The notes under the pieces: generated by a model | The model's database searches: none | The model's input: only the letters and a program-made list of their open reading frames with translations | Told to the model about the DNA's origin: nothing | DNA from: Candidatus Bathyarchaeota archaeon | GTDB lineage: Archaea > Thermoproteota > Bathyarchaeia > RBG-16-48-13 > GCA-020355125 | Length of the DNA stretch: 26,293 bases | Direction of reading: 5' to 3' | NCBI GenBank assembly: GCA_026014905.1 | Contig: JAOZHK010000053.1 | Span: 1 to 26,293, forward strand | Translations under genes and position numbers: made by a program | Shown here: positions 1 to 7,584 of the stretch, one piece after another | How positions within the stretch are numbered: position 1 is the first letter of the stretch | Layout: every line of letters starts with the position of its first letter

Positions 1-1590
1 ACAATTGCAGCTGCAGAAGAGAACCTTCGAATTGTTATGATGCGAAATGAACGATTTGCCGTTGCATTAGCCGATGGCTACTCGCGAGCATCAAACGGTA
101 AAAAAATTGGTGTCTTCAATATTCAAGGAGGCGCGTTTCCAGTTGGCGCCGAGATCGCCCAAGGGGCCGTTGCACAAGCTTATGAGGATAGTACCCCAGT
201 TCTTGGTATCATGGCTGGTCCCACCATCAGTCAAATCGGTCACAATCGATTTGATATCACTCAACAATATCGCGGAATCACGAAATGGACTGGATATATC
301 TCTGAAAGTCGACGGATTCCCGAGTTTATGCGCCGTGCGTTCACATATCTGCGAACAGGACGTCGTGGTCCAGTAGTGTTACATTGGGCGGGAGGCATGA
401 TAGGACATTGGGACGATTATGATGATTCTGACTATCCATATGAAACAGTCAAAGGCTGGCGATATCCCGGAGATCCTCATGATGTGACAGTAGCAGTCCG
501 AGCTCTATTAGCAGCAAAGCACCCTGTAATCTACGCCGGTCAAGGCATATTCTATGCTGATGCATGTGAAGAATTACTTGAATTTGCAGAACTAGTTCAA
601 GCACCCGTGATTTCCACACTGCTTGGAAAAAGCAATTTTCCCGAAAATCACCCGCTTTACATTGGAGTACGTGGGCTTCCCGTTGATCATTATCTCGCTG
701 GTGCTGATCTTGTTTTTGGAATTGGAGAAAGCCTATCGCCAGGTGATTTTAAACACTATTTTTCAGGGAAAGGAAAGACCATTATCCAAGTTGATATTGA
801 TGAACGCGACATTAACACTCGTTACCAAGTAAATCATGCGGTGATTGGCGACGCGAAGCTCGTGCTCCAACAACTCATCGCCGAAGTCAAACAACAAACC
901 GGTACAGCAGAACGTACTAAAAACACGACGCTTTATGATGAAATCAAAGACTTCATGGATCAAAAATATAACAAATATCAGGCAGCCATTGAATCGAATG
1001 ATACACCAATTAATCCGTATCGGGTATATTGGGATTTAATGCAAACCATCGATCGACAGAATTCCACCGTTACCCATGATGCTGGAAATACCCGTGATCA
1101 ACTCAGCACAATTTTCGAAGCTCTGGTGCCTCGTGGCTTCATTGGATGGGGAAATTGCAGTAGTCTTGGCTTCACCCTAGGAGCAGCAGCAGGCGCGAAA
1201 CTTGCATATCCCGATCGCCAAGTCTTCAATGTTACAGGAGATGCCGGAATAATGTATCAAATTGGTAATTTTGAATCATTAGTCCGTGAAAACATCGGAA
1301 TTACAACTATTCACATCAACAATTCAGGCTTCGCTGGGTATGGCCCAGGATTCTGGGGTGCTGGACATAACCCTGAGACAAGTGAAGTAACCTCATCCAC
1401 AATCTTGAGCACCAGTAAAATGGTCGAAGGATTAGGCATGTACAGCGAACGAGTCGAAGATCCTGATGAAGTAGTCCCTGCCATCAAACGCGCAATAAAA
1501 GTCAATACTTCTGGAAAACCTGCATTACTTGAAATGATTACAGAGAAATACCCAGTTTATGGTGGATGGCTGCGCCCCGCAACCCACTAA
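1..1590 (+). CDS. Thiamine pyrophosphate-dependent enzyme, acetolactate synthase-like (5'-truncated)
   Basis: The reading frame is open from the first base of the window, so the true start lies upstream; 529 codons are present. It belongs to the TPP-enzyme superfamily of acetolactate synthase, sulfopyruvate decarboxylase and benzoylformate decarboxylase. The N-terminal PYR domain has the RNERFAVALADGYSR stretch, whose glutamate should activate TPP. The C-terminal domain has the TPP/Mg signature GDAG (near codon 413), followed by HINNSG about 27 residues later. Substrate cannot be read from the sequence: the usual GPG after the PYR motif is QGG here, so a true acetolactate synthase is unlikely. 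No small regulatory subunit follows. A T-rich terminator lies directly downstream. It may belong to an operon left of the window. The superfamily call is secure, the reaction is not. Confidence 0.85.
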   Translation, partial: TIAAAEENLRIVMMRNERFAVALADGYSRASNGKKIGVFNIQGGAFPVGAEIAQGAVAQAYEDSTPVLGIMAGPTISQIGHNRFDITQQYRGITKWTGYISESRRIPEFMRRAFTYLRTGRRGPVVLHWAGGMIGHWDDYDDSDYPYETVKGWRYPGDPHDVTVAVRALLAAKHPVIYAGQGIFYADACEELLEFAELVQAPVISTLLGKSNFPENHPLYIGVRGLPVDHYLAGADLVFGIGESLSPGDFKHYFSGKGKTIIQVDIDERDINTRYQVNHAVIGDAKLVLQQLIAEVKQQTGTAERTKNTTLYDEIKDFMDQKYNKYQAAIESNDTPINPYRVYWDLMQTIDRQNSTVTHDAGNTRDQLSTIFEALVPRGFIGWGNCSSLGFTLGAAAGAKLAYPDRQVFNVTGDAGIMYQIGNFESLVRENIGITTIHINNSGFAGYGPGFWGAGHNPETSEVTSSTILSTSKMVEGLGMYSERVEDPDEVVPAIKRAIKVNTSGKPALLEMITEKYPVYGGWLRPATH

Positions 1591-1615
1591 CTTCTCTTTT
1601 TTTATCTTTTTATTA
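1591..1615 (+). terminator. T-rich transcription terminator
   Basis: Directly after the stop codon of the TPP enzyme come two T runs (seven and five T) in a pyrimidine-rich stretch. Such T tracts are the usual intrinsic termination signal in archaea. No hairpin is needed or seen. Confidence 0.5.
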
Positions 1616-1760
1616 ATGAGCTACTACGCGCGCGGGAAACAAAACTTCATAATAATGCGCCTTTAACGCTTAATTTCGAAATTCAGGTTACTTTACTTTC
1701 GCATATCAAAGCAAGAGAACTGCCTGAATTCATTTACACGTACTTCTTTCTGTAAACCAG

Positions 1761-1770
1761 TTTATATATA
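1761..1770 (+). promoter_or_regulatory. TATA box for the downstream TM/coiled-coil gene
   Basis: TTTATATATA lies about 28 nt (centre to start) ahead of the GTG at 1794. In archaea transcription starts about 25-30 nt downstream of the TATA box, so the mRNA would begin at or very near that GTG. This suggests a leaderless message, or a 12-nt leader if the GTG at 1806 is used. Confidence 0.55.
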
Positions 1771-1793
1771 TGTAAGAGCACGCGATAATTTAC

Positions 1794-2564
1794 GTGGGAA
1801 CTAGGGTGTCTGACCTCACTAACTATCTACCAATCCTGGCAGTCATCTCAGTTTTTGTAGCCGCAAGTATCATTTACTATGCCAGTCGAAGACAAAAAGG
1901 CTCATTTTCTCCCCAATCATCAGATTCACCCCCTCCTTCTATACCAAAGCCTTCCTCTTCAATTGAAGCACCATTATCAAAAGATGGAAAACCCACAATT
2001 CCCTCAACAGAAGCAAACAAGGTTAAAGAAGACCTACAAATCCTCACCCTCGAAAAAGAGATAGTGGCATACGCTCTCACTCGTTTGTTTGAAGCTGAAG
2101 CAGAAGGTAAAATTACAAAAGAACATCGCCTCGAATTACTTGATAAATATAAAGCAGAGATGAAGCAGCTAGATCAGCGAATCAACCGGAACGAAACAAT
2201 TCTTAAATTGCATGAATTAGAAGGCACCCAAACTGACTTAGTTCAATCTTTTAACAACCGCCTTATTCAAATCAACAAAGAAATTGAAACACTTCGAGGT
2301 ATCCTTGGCTTCGACCCATTAGAAGAAGAACCCCAACAAAGTCCTCCAATGAAAAACGTCTCACCAGCTAAACAAACATCACCTAAACCCTCACCGAATA
2401 CCTCCATTACCTCAGAAACGAAGAAAGATGCACAAAAAACCAACGAAACCCGCGCTACTTCTCGAAGAAATCCAAAAACAGATACTGAGCAGAAACTCGA
2501 AGCCATACAAGAAGAAGTGCTGAAAGCGCTCGAACGTTTGGAACGAATCGAGGCGGAATCATGA
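1794..2564 (+). CDS. Membrane-anchored coiled-coil protein of unknown function
   Basis: A 256-residue protein that I do not recognise as a named family. One transmembrane segment lies at about residues 10-28 (YLPILAVISVFVAASIIYY) and is followed by basic residues, so the rest probably faces the cytoplasm. A Pro/Ser-rich linker (about 35-70) leads into a long charged helical region (about 80-175) typical of coiled coil. A second low-complexity Pro/Ser/Thr linker follows, then a short C-terminal coiled coil rich in Glu, Leu and Arg. The start is GTG at 1794 or GTG at 1806; the TATA box position fits a leaderless 1794 start. The stop overlaps the junction with rpiA (TGA then ATG with no gap), so the two are probably co-transcribed, although no functional link is evident. 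Confidence 0.7.
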   Translation: MGTRVSDLTNYLPILAVISVFVAASIIYYASRRQKGSFSPQSSDSPPPSIPKPSSSIEAPLSKDGKPTIPSTEANKVKEDLQILTLEKEIVAYALTRLFEAEAEGKITKEHRLELLDKYKAEMKQLDQRINRNETILKLHELEGTQTDLVQSFNNRLIQINKEIETLRGILGFDPLEEEPQQSPPMKNVSPAKQTSPKPSPNTSITSETKKDAQKTNETRATSRRNPKTDTEQKLEAIQEEVLKALERLERIEAES

Positions 2565-3266
2565 ATGTGTGCGTGGCGTAACACCGCTAAACGAAGCGCA
2601 GCCTTGGAAGCAGTGAAATGGGTTCGTGACGGGCAAGTCATCGGTTTAGGAACTGGATCAACGATTTTCTATGCCCTTGAGGAAATAGGACAGCGGATTA
2701 AAAAAGGCAATCTCCAAGTGCAAGGCGTTTCCACTTCTTCTCAATCAAGCCGATTAGCAACCAAATTTTGCATCCCTCTAGTCACACTTAATGAATGCCC
2801 CAGAATTGACATCGCAATTGATGGAGCTGACCAAGTAGACCCCAATTTTAACCTCATTAAAGGAATGGGGGGAGCATTAACGCGAGAAAAAATCGTTGCG
2901 AGTGCGGCCAATAAAGTGATTATCGTAGTTGATGAAACAAAGATGACTCCATGTCTTGGACAACATCAAGTGGTTCCAGTTGAAATTCTCCCATTTGCAG
3001 AACAATATATTTGCCAGCGCCTCAAGAAACTAGCGAAACAGATCAGTAGACGAACAACTTCCGCCTCTCAGCCTTATATTACTGATAATCATAATTATAT
3101 TCTGGATGTTGATTTTGGCGAAATCAACGATCCTGAATCATTAGAGCAAACGATTAAAAATCTGCCAGGCGTCATCGAAGTGGGCCTGTTTATTAATCTG
3201 GCAGATGTCATCTGCGTGGGCACACGAACAACAGTTGAAATCCAAGACAAATCCACGTCTCTTTAG
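2565..3266 (+). CDS. rpiA: Ribose-5-phosphate isomerase A
   Basis: A 233-residue RpiA, which interconverts ribose 5-phosphate and ribulose 5-phosphate in the cytosol. In archaea this supplies ribose for nucleotides from the ribulose monophosphate or reversed pentose phosphate route. Visible motifs are the phosphate-binding GLGTGSTIFYALEEI (about 27-41), the DGADQVDPNFNLIKGMGGAL active-site stretch (about 86-105) followed by TREKIVA, and the VPVEILPFA motif (about 135-143). Length is normal for the family. ATG at 2565 follows the preceding TGA immediately, and GAGGCGG about 8 nt upstream can act as ribosome binding site. It is the downstream partner of the TM/coiled-coil gene and converges on nadM, with 16 bp between the stops. 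Confidence 0.95.
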   Translation: MCAWRNTAKRSAALEAVKWVRDGQVIGLGTGSTIFYALEEIGQRIKKGNLQVQGVSTSSQSSRLATKFCIPLVTLNECPRIDIAIDGADQVDPNFNLIKGMGGALTREKIVASAANKVIIVVDETKMTPCLGQHQVVPVEILPFAEQYICQRLKKLAKQISRRTTSASQPYITDNHNYILDVDFGEINDPESLEQTIKNLPGVIEVGLFINLADVICVGTRTTVEIQDKSTSL

Positions 3267-3282
3267 TTACTCGATTATTGTG

Positions 3283-3831
3283 TTAACGTTTCGTTGGAAA
3301 CGGAGAATCAAACTTTATGAGGTCTTTTAGCCGTTCGACTCCATGAATTTTATCAATGACTTTCACCACGCTGGAGGGAACAAGTTGCTGCCAGTTACCA
3401 TCATGAAGCATTCGTTTCCGAATCTCAGTCGCGCAATAGATCTTACGCTGCAGCATGGGGATAGGTTTTACCTCTCGTCCCACTTCTTTGAAAAGACAGC
3501 GAGTTAGAGGTTCATTAGAATACACAACGCTAAAATTAGGACAATATGCGATTACCTGTGAGGTCCAGAGAACATGCATTGACGCGTCAGGGATAGGAAT
3601 AAGATAATATCTGGTAGCTTCAACCTCAAGTGCATTCAATGTATCCCGAATCATCATGATGCGTTCCCCAGCTGTAAAGGGATTATCTACATCGTGACTT
3701 TTTTGTGCGCTTCCAATAACAATGATTGCTTCTTCATTTTCTCTGAGAATTTGTAGAATGGCTTCTTGATGGCCTAGATGAAACGGTTGAAAGCGACCCA
3801 CAAATAAAGCTCTTTGACTTTTCGTCGTCAT
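3283..3831 (-). CDS. nadM: Nicotinamide-nucleotide adenylyltransferase (archaeal NadM type)
   Basis: A 182-residue nucleotidyltransferase that makes NAD+ from NMN and ATP. The family hallmark is present: GRFQPFHLGH at about residues 12-21, with the HxGH-type ATP motif. The archaeal GSAQKSHDVDNPFTAGERIMMI stretch follows (about 40-61), then the second ATP motif, here CATEIRKRM in place of the more usual SGTEIR. Length fits the family. An AAAAGGAG Shine-Dalgarno sequence lies about 8 nt ahead of the ATG, and an ATATTTAGA TATA-like box is about 40 nt upstream. Just beyond it sits the alternating TATGCACGCATA tract reported separately. Confidence 0.95.
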   Translation of the reverse strand: MTTKSQRALFVGRFQPFHLGHQEAILQILRENEEAIIVIGSAQKSHDVDNPFTAGERIMMIRDTLNALEVEATRYYLIPIPDASMHVLWTSQVIAYCPNFSVVYSNEPLTRCLFKEVGREVKPIPMLQRKIYCATEIRKRMLHDGNWQQLVPSSVVKVIDKIHGVERLKDLIKFDSPFPTKR

Positions 3832-3871
3832 GTGACTATTCTCCTTTTAGGATTACTAGCTACCTATCTAA

Positions 3872-3884
3872 ATATGCGTGCATA
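3872..3884. repeat. Alternating pyrimidine-purine tract upstream of nadM
   Basis: Thirteen bases alternate strictly (ATATGCGTGCATA on the plus strand). On the minus strand the context TCTATGCACGCATA matches 13 of 14 bases of the plus-strand element at 11894-11907. It sits immediately upstream of the likely nadM TATA box, where a BRE or an operator would be expected. Confidence 0.45.
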
Positions 3885-3921
3885 GAGACGACTACAATGA
3901 ACATAAAAAGGCGTGGAAAAA

Positions 3922-4164
3922 TTATTCAGCATCGACTTCAGGAGTTATAGGTGGTTCCTCAAACTCAATCGGTTCTGGTGGAGGCGTGGTTGCCATAGTA
4001 TATCCAATCCAAGCAACAATAGCGAGAACTCCTGCAACAGCAATAAATGCGGTCAATTGCAGTATCAGCAGAGGGTCAACTAAGAAGACAAGCCAGAAAT
4101 AGATTATGATGCCAACAATAGCACCGATAAGCAGTATTGCTCCAAGGGACTGATCTTTAGACAT
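3922..4164 (-). CDS. Small conserved archaeal membrane protein with two TM helices
   Basis: An 80-residue protein. Two hydrophobic helices are visible: about residues 8-30 (GAILLIGAIVGIIIYFWLVFLV) and about 33-58 (ILQLTAFIAVAGVLAIVAWIGYTMA). They are followed by an acidic proline-rich tail, TTPPPEPIEFEEPP. Small proteins of this layout, beginning MSKDxSLGA and with TTPPP after the second helix, are familiar to me as uncharacterised archaeal proteins, but I know no function. The gene stands alone, 90 bp from the nadM start and 108 bp from the next gene, both on the same strand. ATG at 4164 begins the MSKDQSLGA sequence. Confidence 0.75.
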   Translation of the reverse strand: MSKDQSLGAILLIGAIVGIIIYFWLVFLVDPLLILQLTAFIAVAGVLAIVAWIGYTMATTPPPEPIEFEEPPITPEVDAE

Positions 4165-4272
4165 ATTTATCCCCTATCATCTGTAAGATGTTTCTATCTT
4201 CTCTATTTTAAAGCTTTTCCCCAAATAAAGGATTATTAAGTATTGCTTCAGAACAATAATATTGAAAATATA

Positions 4273-4521
4273 TTATCCACCCATCATGAGAGGGGCTAGT
4301 ACTATTCTCTCTAGAGATGGATCAAATTGGAAAATCTGGGTCTTCGCACCTTTTTTTTCCCCGATTGCCAGCCAACCTTTGAGAAGATATTTATTAAAAA
4401 TTTGTTGTGCATAAGCCACTTCTTGAGCATTAGTTGGACTCCACGTAATGTGGAGTTCTCCTTCGATTCGATCTCCAACCATCAAGGTGGGAGACGTGCC
4501 AATCACTTTTAGCTCGCCCAT
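4273..4521 (-). CDS. Small protein ending in Gly-Gly, unknown function
   Basis: An 82-residue soluble protein with no membrane segment. The N-terminal half (LKVIGTSPTLMVGDRIEGEL and HITWSP) looks like beta strands. A helix-like stretch follows (NAQEVAYAQQIFNKYLLKGW, about 31-50), then FQFDPSLERIVLAPLMMGG to the C-terminus. The W(S/D)P, FDP and terminal hydrophobic-Pro-x-x-GG layout resembles small uncharacterised prokaryotic proteins that end in a diglycine. The GG tail raises the possibility of a ubiquitin-like or conjugated protein, but I cannot prove a beta-grasp fold. No E1-like or JAB protease gene is nearby. It is in the same orientation as the membrane protein gene downstream, with a 108-bp gap. 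Confidence 0.65.
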   Translation of the reverse strand: MGELKVIGTSPTLMVGDRIEGELHITWSPTNAQEVAYAQQIFNKYLLKGWLAIGEKKGAKTQIFQFDPSLERIVLAPLMMGG

Positions 4522-4651
4522 AGTATATTCAACCAGCTTCAGTTAACAATAAGTAGTGAATACAAAGCAGTTCTGAATAATAAATTTAAATGGTATAACC
4601 CTCTCATGAGCCCGTATTGATTGGTAGATCGTAGAGGCTTGGAGCAACTCG

Positions 4652-5305
4652 ATGATGATAATCATGTTACATAAGAAGCATGAGCTATTAAGCGATATTT
4701 ACCTACTCACGGGAATCGGCTTAACCTCAAATATTTACCTCCTCGGCAAACGAGAACTTACATTAATTGACGCTGGAAACGATTCACAACCAAATACCAT
4801 AATAACTGAACTCCACAAAACCTCTTTGAACATCAAGGACATCAGACAAATCGTCATTACTCATACTCATTTGGATCATATAGGTGGACTATCTCAGCTC
4901 TTCAAATACATTTCACCCAAAATATATGTACACAAAACAGAGCAATCAAAAATATTCCCAATATCTGGAACCAAAGAAGTGATTGCTGTGCATGATGGGG
5001 ATTTGCTAGCTACTGAGATTGGATCTTTACAGATTCTCCATACCCCCGGGCACTCGCCTGGAGCAATCTGCTTATTCGATCCAACAAAACGGATTCTTTA
5101 TTCTGGAGATACAGTTTTCCCGAATGGCCTCTTCGGTCGTTGTGATTTAAGAGGTGGCGATGCAAGGGCTTTGATTCGATCCCTCCACCGTATTAGTGCT
5201 TTAGAAACTGCTATTCTGTTACCAGGACATGAACAACCTGTGTTCCATCACGCTAAACAACATGTTATGTTATCTTTGAGAACCGCCCAATTCTTTTTCT
5301 CATAA
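4652..5305 (+). CDS. Metallo-beta-lactamase-fold hydrolase, glyoxalase II-like
   Basis: A 217-residue MBL-fold protein. The metal motif THTHLDHIGG (about 70-79) supplies H-x-H-x-D-H. The next histidine is in HTPGHSPGAICLFD (about 130-143), the bridging aspartate in YSGDTVF (about 150-156), and the last histidine in LLPGHEQPV (about 190-198). All canonical ligands for a binuclear site are therefore present. Such proteins hydrolyse thioesters such as S-lactoylglutathione or act as broad hydrolases; the substrate here is unknown. The start ATG at 4652 has GGAG 7 nt upstream; two further in-frame ATGs follow closely. It converges with trm5, with 6 bp between the stops. Confidence 0.88.
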   Translation: MMIIMLHKKHELLSDIYLLTGIGLTSNIYLLGKRELTLIDAGNDSQPNTIITELHKTSLNIKDIRQIVITHTHLDHIGGLSQLFKYISPKIYVHKTEQSKIFPISGTKEVIAVHDGDLLATEIGSLQILHTPGHSPGAICLFDPTKRILYSGDTVFPNGLFGRCDLRGGDARALIRSLHRISALETAILLPGHEQPVFHHAKQHVMLSLRTAQFFFS

Positions 5306-5311
5306 AGACCT

Positions 5312-6169
5312 CTATAACTTGGTAATTTGAATATCGAGAACAATTTGATACAAGCGTGGTCCAACCATTCGAACAATTCTCGAACTGTCAATTGTATACG
5401 AAGAAGTTATTGTCTGTAACTTCGGGATAATGCGCTGAGTTAATTTCTTGGCTGGATCTTTGCTTTTCTGTGCAAAAACAACATCATAATAATGGATAAT
5501 CCCGTTATCTTCTTTCAGCGCTTGTATGGCGGATTCAAGATATTCATAGGCTTTTTCTGGGAGTGGCATCAAAACTCTATTACAAGATCGGTTTAGTCGT
5601 GATGAAATGACCTCTCGGGCATCTCCTTCAATCACTACAACTTTATCTTCAACGCGATTCAACTGTACATTCTCTTTCATTAATTCCACAGCTTTCGGAT
5701 TGAGATCAATCGACAAAACGTGTTTGATGGGACGATGTTTCGCGATCATTATTGAATAACAGCCAACACCAGCAAACATGTTCACGATGGTTTCACCCTG
5801 ATTGACGAGATTCGTGATGCGCATACGTTCAAAGGATAGTCGCGGCGAAAAATAAGCAGATGCTAAATCAACTTTAAAGCAACACCCATATTCTTGATAA
5901 ATTGTTTCCGTCTTCTCCTCACCGAAAAGATATTCTAATTCTCTCAGTCTAAATGAACCTGAGACTGGGCTGGTCTGATTAAGCACAGTTTTAATATTTG
6001 AATTGGTTTTCATAACTGCCTGAGCAATAACTAATTTTCTATGTTGAAGTTTTTCAGGAACTTTAATAATTGCAATGTCTCCTACAACATCAAAAGACGT
6101 TATAACATCCCGCATTTCAATGGGGGAAAGCCGTTCAGATAAATACCAGCGAAAAAGAGAGGGTGTCAT
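5312..6169 (-). CDS. trm5: tRNA (guanine-N1)-methyltransferase, Trm5 family
   Basis: A 285-residue class I SAM methyltransferase of the Trm5/Taw2 group, which methylates G37 next to the tRNA anticodon to prevent frameshifting. The SAM site is MFAGVGCYSI (about 131-140), followed by IDLNPKAVELMKENV (about 154-168) and EGDAREV. The motif RVLMPLPEKAYEYL (about 198-211) is of the catalytic N/M-x-P-x-x-A type typical of Trm5, and the C-terminal R-V-G-P-x-Y-Q-I-V-L-D strand is present. At 285 residues it is shorter than M. jannaschii Trm5b and appears to lack the full D1 domain, as in shorter archaeal Trm5 forms. Taw2 or a dual Taw22 activity cannot be excluded. The 5' side faces the 24-bp palindrome at 6220. 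Confidence 0.85.
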   Translation of the reverse strand: MTPSLFRWYLSERLSPIEMRDVITSFDVVGDIAIIKVPEKLQHRKLVIAQAVMKTNSNIKTVLNQTSPVSGSFRLRELEYLFGEEKTETIYQEYGCCFKVDLASAYFSPRLSFERMRITNLVNQGETIVNMFAGVGCYSIMIAKHRPIKHVLSIDLNPKAVELMKENVQLNRVEDKVVVIEGDAREVISSRLNRSCNRVLMPLPEKAYEYLESAIQALKEDNGIIHYYDVVFAQKSKDPAKKLTQRIIPKLQTITSSYTIDSSRIVRMVGPRLYQIVLDIQITKL

Positions 6170-6219
6170 ATCTTTCCCTAAAAACCTTTCATGACATCGT
6201 GAGACATAGCTACAATTAC

Positions 6220-6243
6220 TTCAATACGCGCGCGCGTATTGAA
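6220..6243. promoter_or_regulatory. Perfect 24-bp palindrome with alternating CG core
   Basis: TTCAATAC, then GCGCGCGC, then GTATTGAA forms a perfect inverted repeat with no spacer. It lies between the divergent trm5 and glycosyltransferase genes, 51 bp from the trm5 start and 82 bp from the glycosyltransferase start. The 16-bp core TACGCGCGCGCGCGTA alternates pyrimidine and purine throughout. A dimeric regulator operator or a Z-DNA-prone element would fit; nothing shows which. Confidence 0.55.
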
Positions 6244-6324
6244 TCTACTTTAAATGAAATATAAACCAATTTATGAAAAAGTTATGAATACCTTATGTGC
6301 TAGGTAAATTTGGAGTAGTCAACC

Positions 6325-7134
6325 TTGTCGATAGCAGCGGTATCCATTGCACGGAATGAAGAAGCGAATATAAAAGCGATGCTAGCATCTCTACATGATC
6401 AAACCGTACATATCAATCCCATCGTCGTCGTTAATGATGGATCGTTTGATAAAACTGGTGAAATTGCACGCAGCCTTGATTGCATTGTACTCGATTTACC
6501 TCGTCATGAAGAAAGCTATACAGGAAAGCCCGAGTTAGCGAAAATTCTAAATGTTGGTTTAACCTTTATTCGCGAACTCAATCAGGAATTCAAATACATA
6601 ATCATCGTTGGAGCAGATCATCTCTTACCTCCCAAATATCTTGAGATGATAATTGCGCGAATGGAAGAAAATCCACAATTAGTTATAGCCAGTGGAGTTA
6701 TTGATGGAGAGCGCTTTGATGAATATACGCCTCGAGGTTCAGGCCGAGTTGTCAATTACTCATTTTGGTTAAAAATAAACAATTTACAATACCCGGTCGA
6801 GTGGGGATGGGAGAGCTGGCTCTATCTAAAAGCGCAGGCTCTCGGATTAGAAGCCCGATGCTTTTCAGATGTCTCATCCAAGGTTATACGACCTACAAGC
6901 CTCGATAAAGCTGGAATGTGGGGAAAAGCAATGTATGCGCTCGGATATGATTGGAAGTATGCCTTAGGTCGATGTTTTTTAACATTTTCCAAGAATCCAA
7001 GAAGTGGTCTGTCCATGTTCTGGAACTGGATCTTTCATAAAAATGTCAAAAAGCTTGATATTGCAGACTGGATTAATCAACATCAAAAAAAAATATTTTG
7101 GCAAAAAGTGCGTCATTTCATTGGTTTACAATGA
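6325..7134 (+). CDS. Family 2 glycosyltransferase
   Basis: A 269-residue GT-A-fold enzyme. The N-terminus has the GT2 pattern: AAVSIARNEEANIKAMLASL (about 4-23), then PIVVVNDGSFDKTGEIA (about 33-49), and the loop IIIVGADHLLPPKYL (about 92-106), in which GAD takes the place of DxD. It should transfer a sugar from a nucleotide-activated donor, but donor and acceptor are unknown. No membrane helices are obvious, so it probably acts at the inner face of the membrane. The start is TTG at 6325, supported by GGAG 9 nt upstream. A run of eight A in its 3' end (about 7084-7093) is a potential slippage site, but the frame is intact. Confidence 0.85.
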   Translation: MSIAAVSIARNEEANIKAMLASLHDQTVHINPIVVVNDGSFDKTGEIARSLDCIVLDLPRHEESYTGKPELAKILNVGLTFIRELNQEFKYIIIVGADHLLPPKYLEMIIARMEENPQLVIASGVIDGERFDEYTPRGSGRVVNYSFWLKINNLQYPVEWGWESWLYLKAQALGLEARCFSDVSSKVIRPTSLDKAGMWGKAMYALGYDWKYALGRCFLTFSKNPRSGLSMFWNWIFHKNVKKLDIADWINQHQKKIFWQKVRHFIGLQ

Positions 7135-7192
7135 CTGAGACCAATCCACATTACCAATGCTAGCTATACTATATCATTCAGAATTCTTGTTA

Positions 7193-7208
7193 ATACGCAC
7201 ACACACGT
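7193..7208. repeat. Alternating pyrimidine-purine tract TACG(CA)nCGTA
   Basis: Sixteen bases, TACGCACACACACGTA, alternate strictly between pyrimidine and purine, with TACG and CGTA ends. It lies in the 225-bp gap between the glycosyltransferase and rpo12. No other feature is visible in that gap except AT-rich sequence that may hold the rpo12 promoter. Confidence 0.45.
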
Positions 7209-7359
7209 AACCAAACCCGCGGTGTAGCATTTGTGATTACGGGCTCATTTTACTCAAGCTGTAACTAATTCAATTAGAGTTCATCTGCGACATTAATCCT
7301 TAAAAAGGAAAATCTTTAATTAACGCTGCTAAAATCTTGAACTACAAGGTGTAATTGCT

Positions 7360-7530
7360 TTGAGTGAAAACCGGCTGGGCATGGGGATATCATATAAATG
7401 TGTACAGTGTGGGACGCTCATAACGTCTGAACAACTGGCAATGATGCTAGGTATAAAATGCCCAAACTGTGGTTATAGAATTCTACGAAAACTACGACCG
7501 CCAATCGTGAAACGAGTTAAAGCTACATAA
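7360..7530 (+). CDS. rpo12: DNA-directed RNA polymerase subunit Rpo12 (RpoP)
   Basis: A 56-residue zinc protein from a TTG start, or 49 residues from the ATG at 7381. It is homologous to eukaryotic Rpb12, a small subunit bound to the Rpo3/Rpo10/Rpo11 platform of RNA polymerase. The sequence YKCVQCG, then about 17 residues, then CPNCGYRIL gives the C2-C2 zinc site. The basic tail RKLRPPIVKRVKAT is the typical RpoP ending. AAGGTG at 7345 sits 9 nt before the TTG, which favours the TTG start (MSENRLG extension). The gene is followed within 55 bp by glyS in the same direction, and the two are likely co-transcribed. Confidence 0.93.
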   Translation: MSENRLGMGISYKCVQCGTLITSEQLAMMLGIKCPNCGYRILRKLRPPIVKRVKAT

Positions 7531-7584
7531 TATTAGGCAATATTTGATCTTCCTTTCACAAGTAGAATATGAGTAGACAAATAC

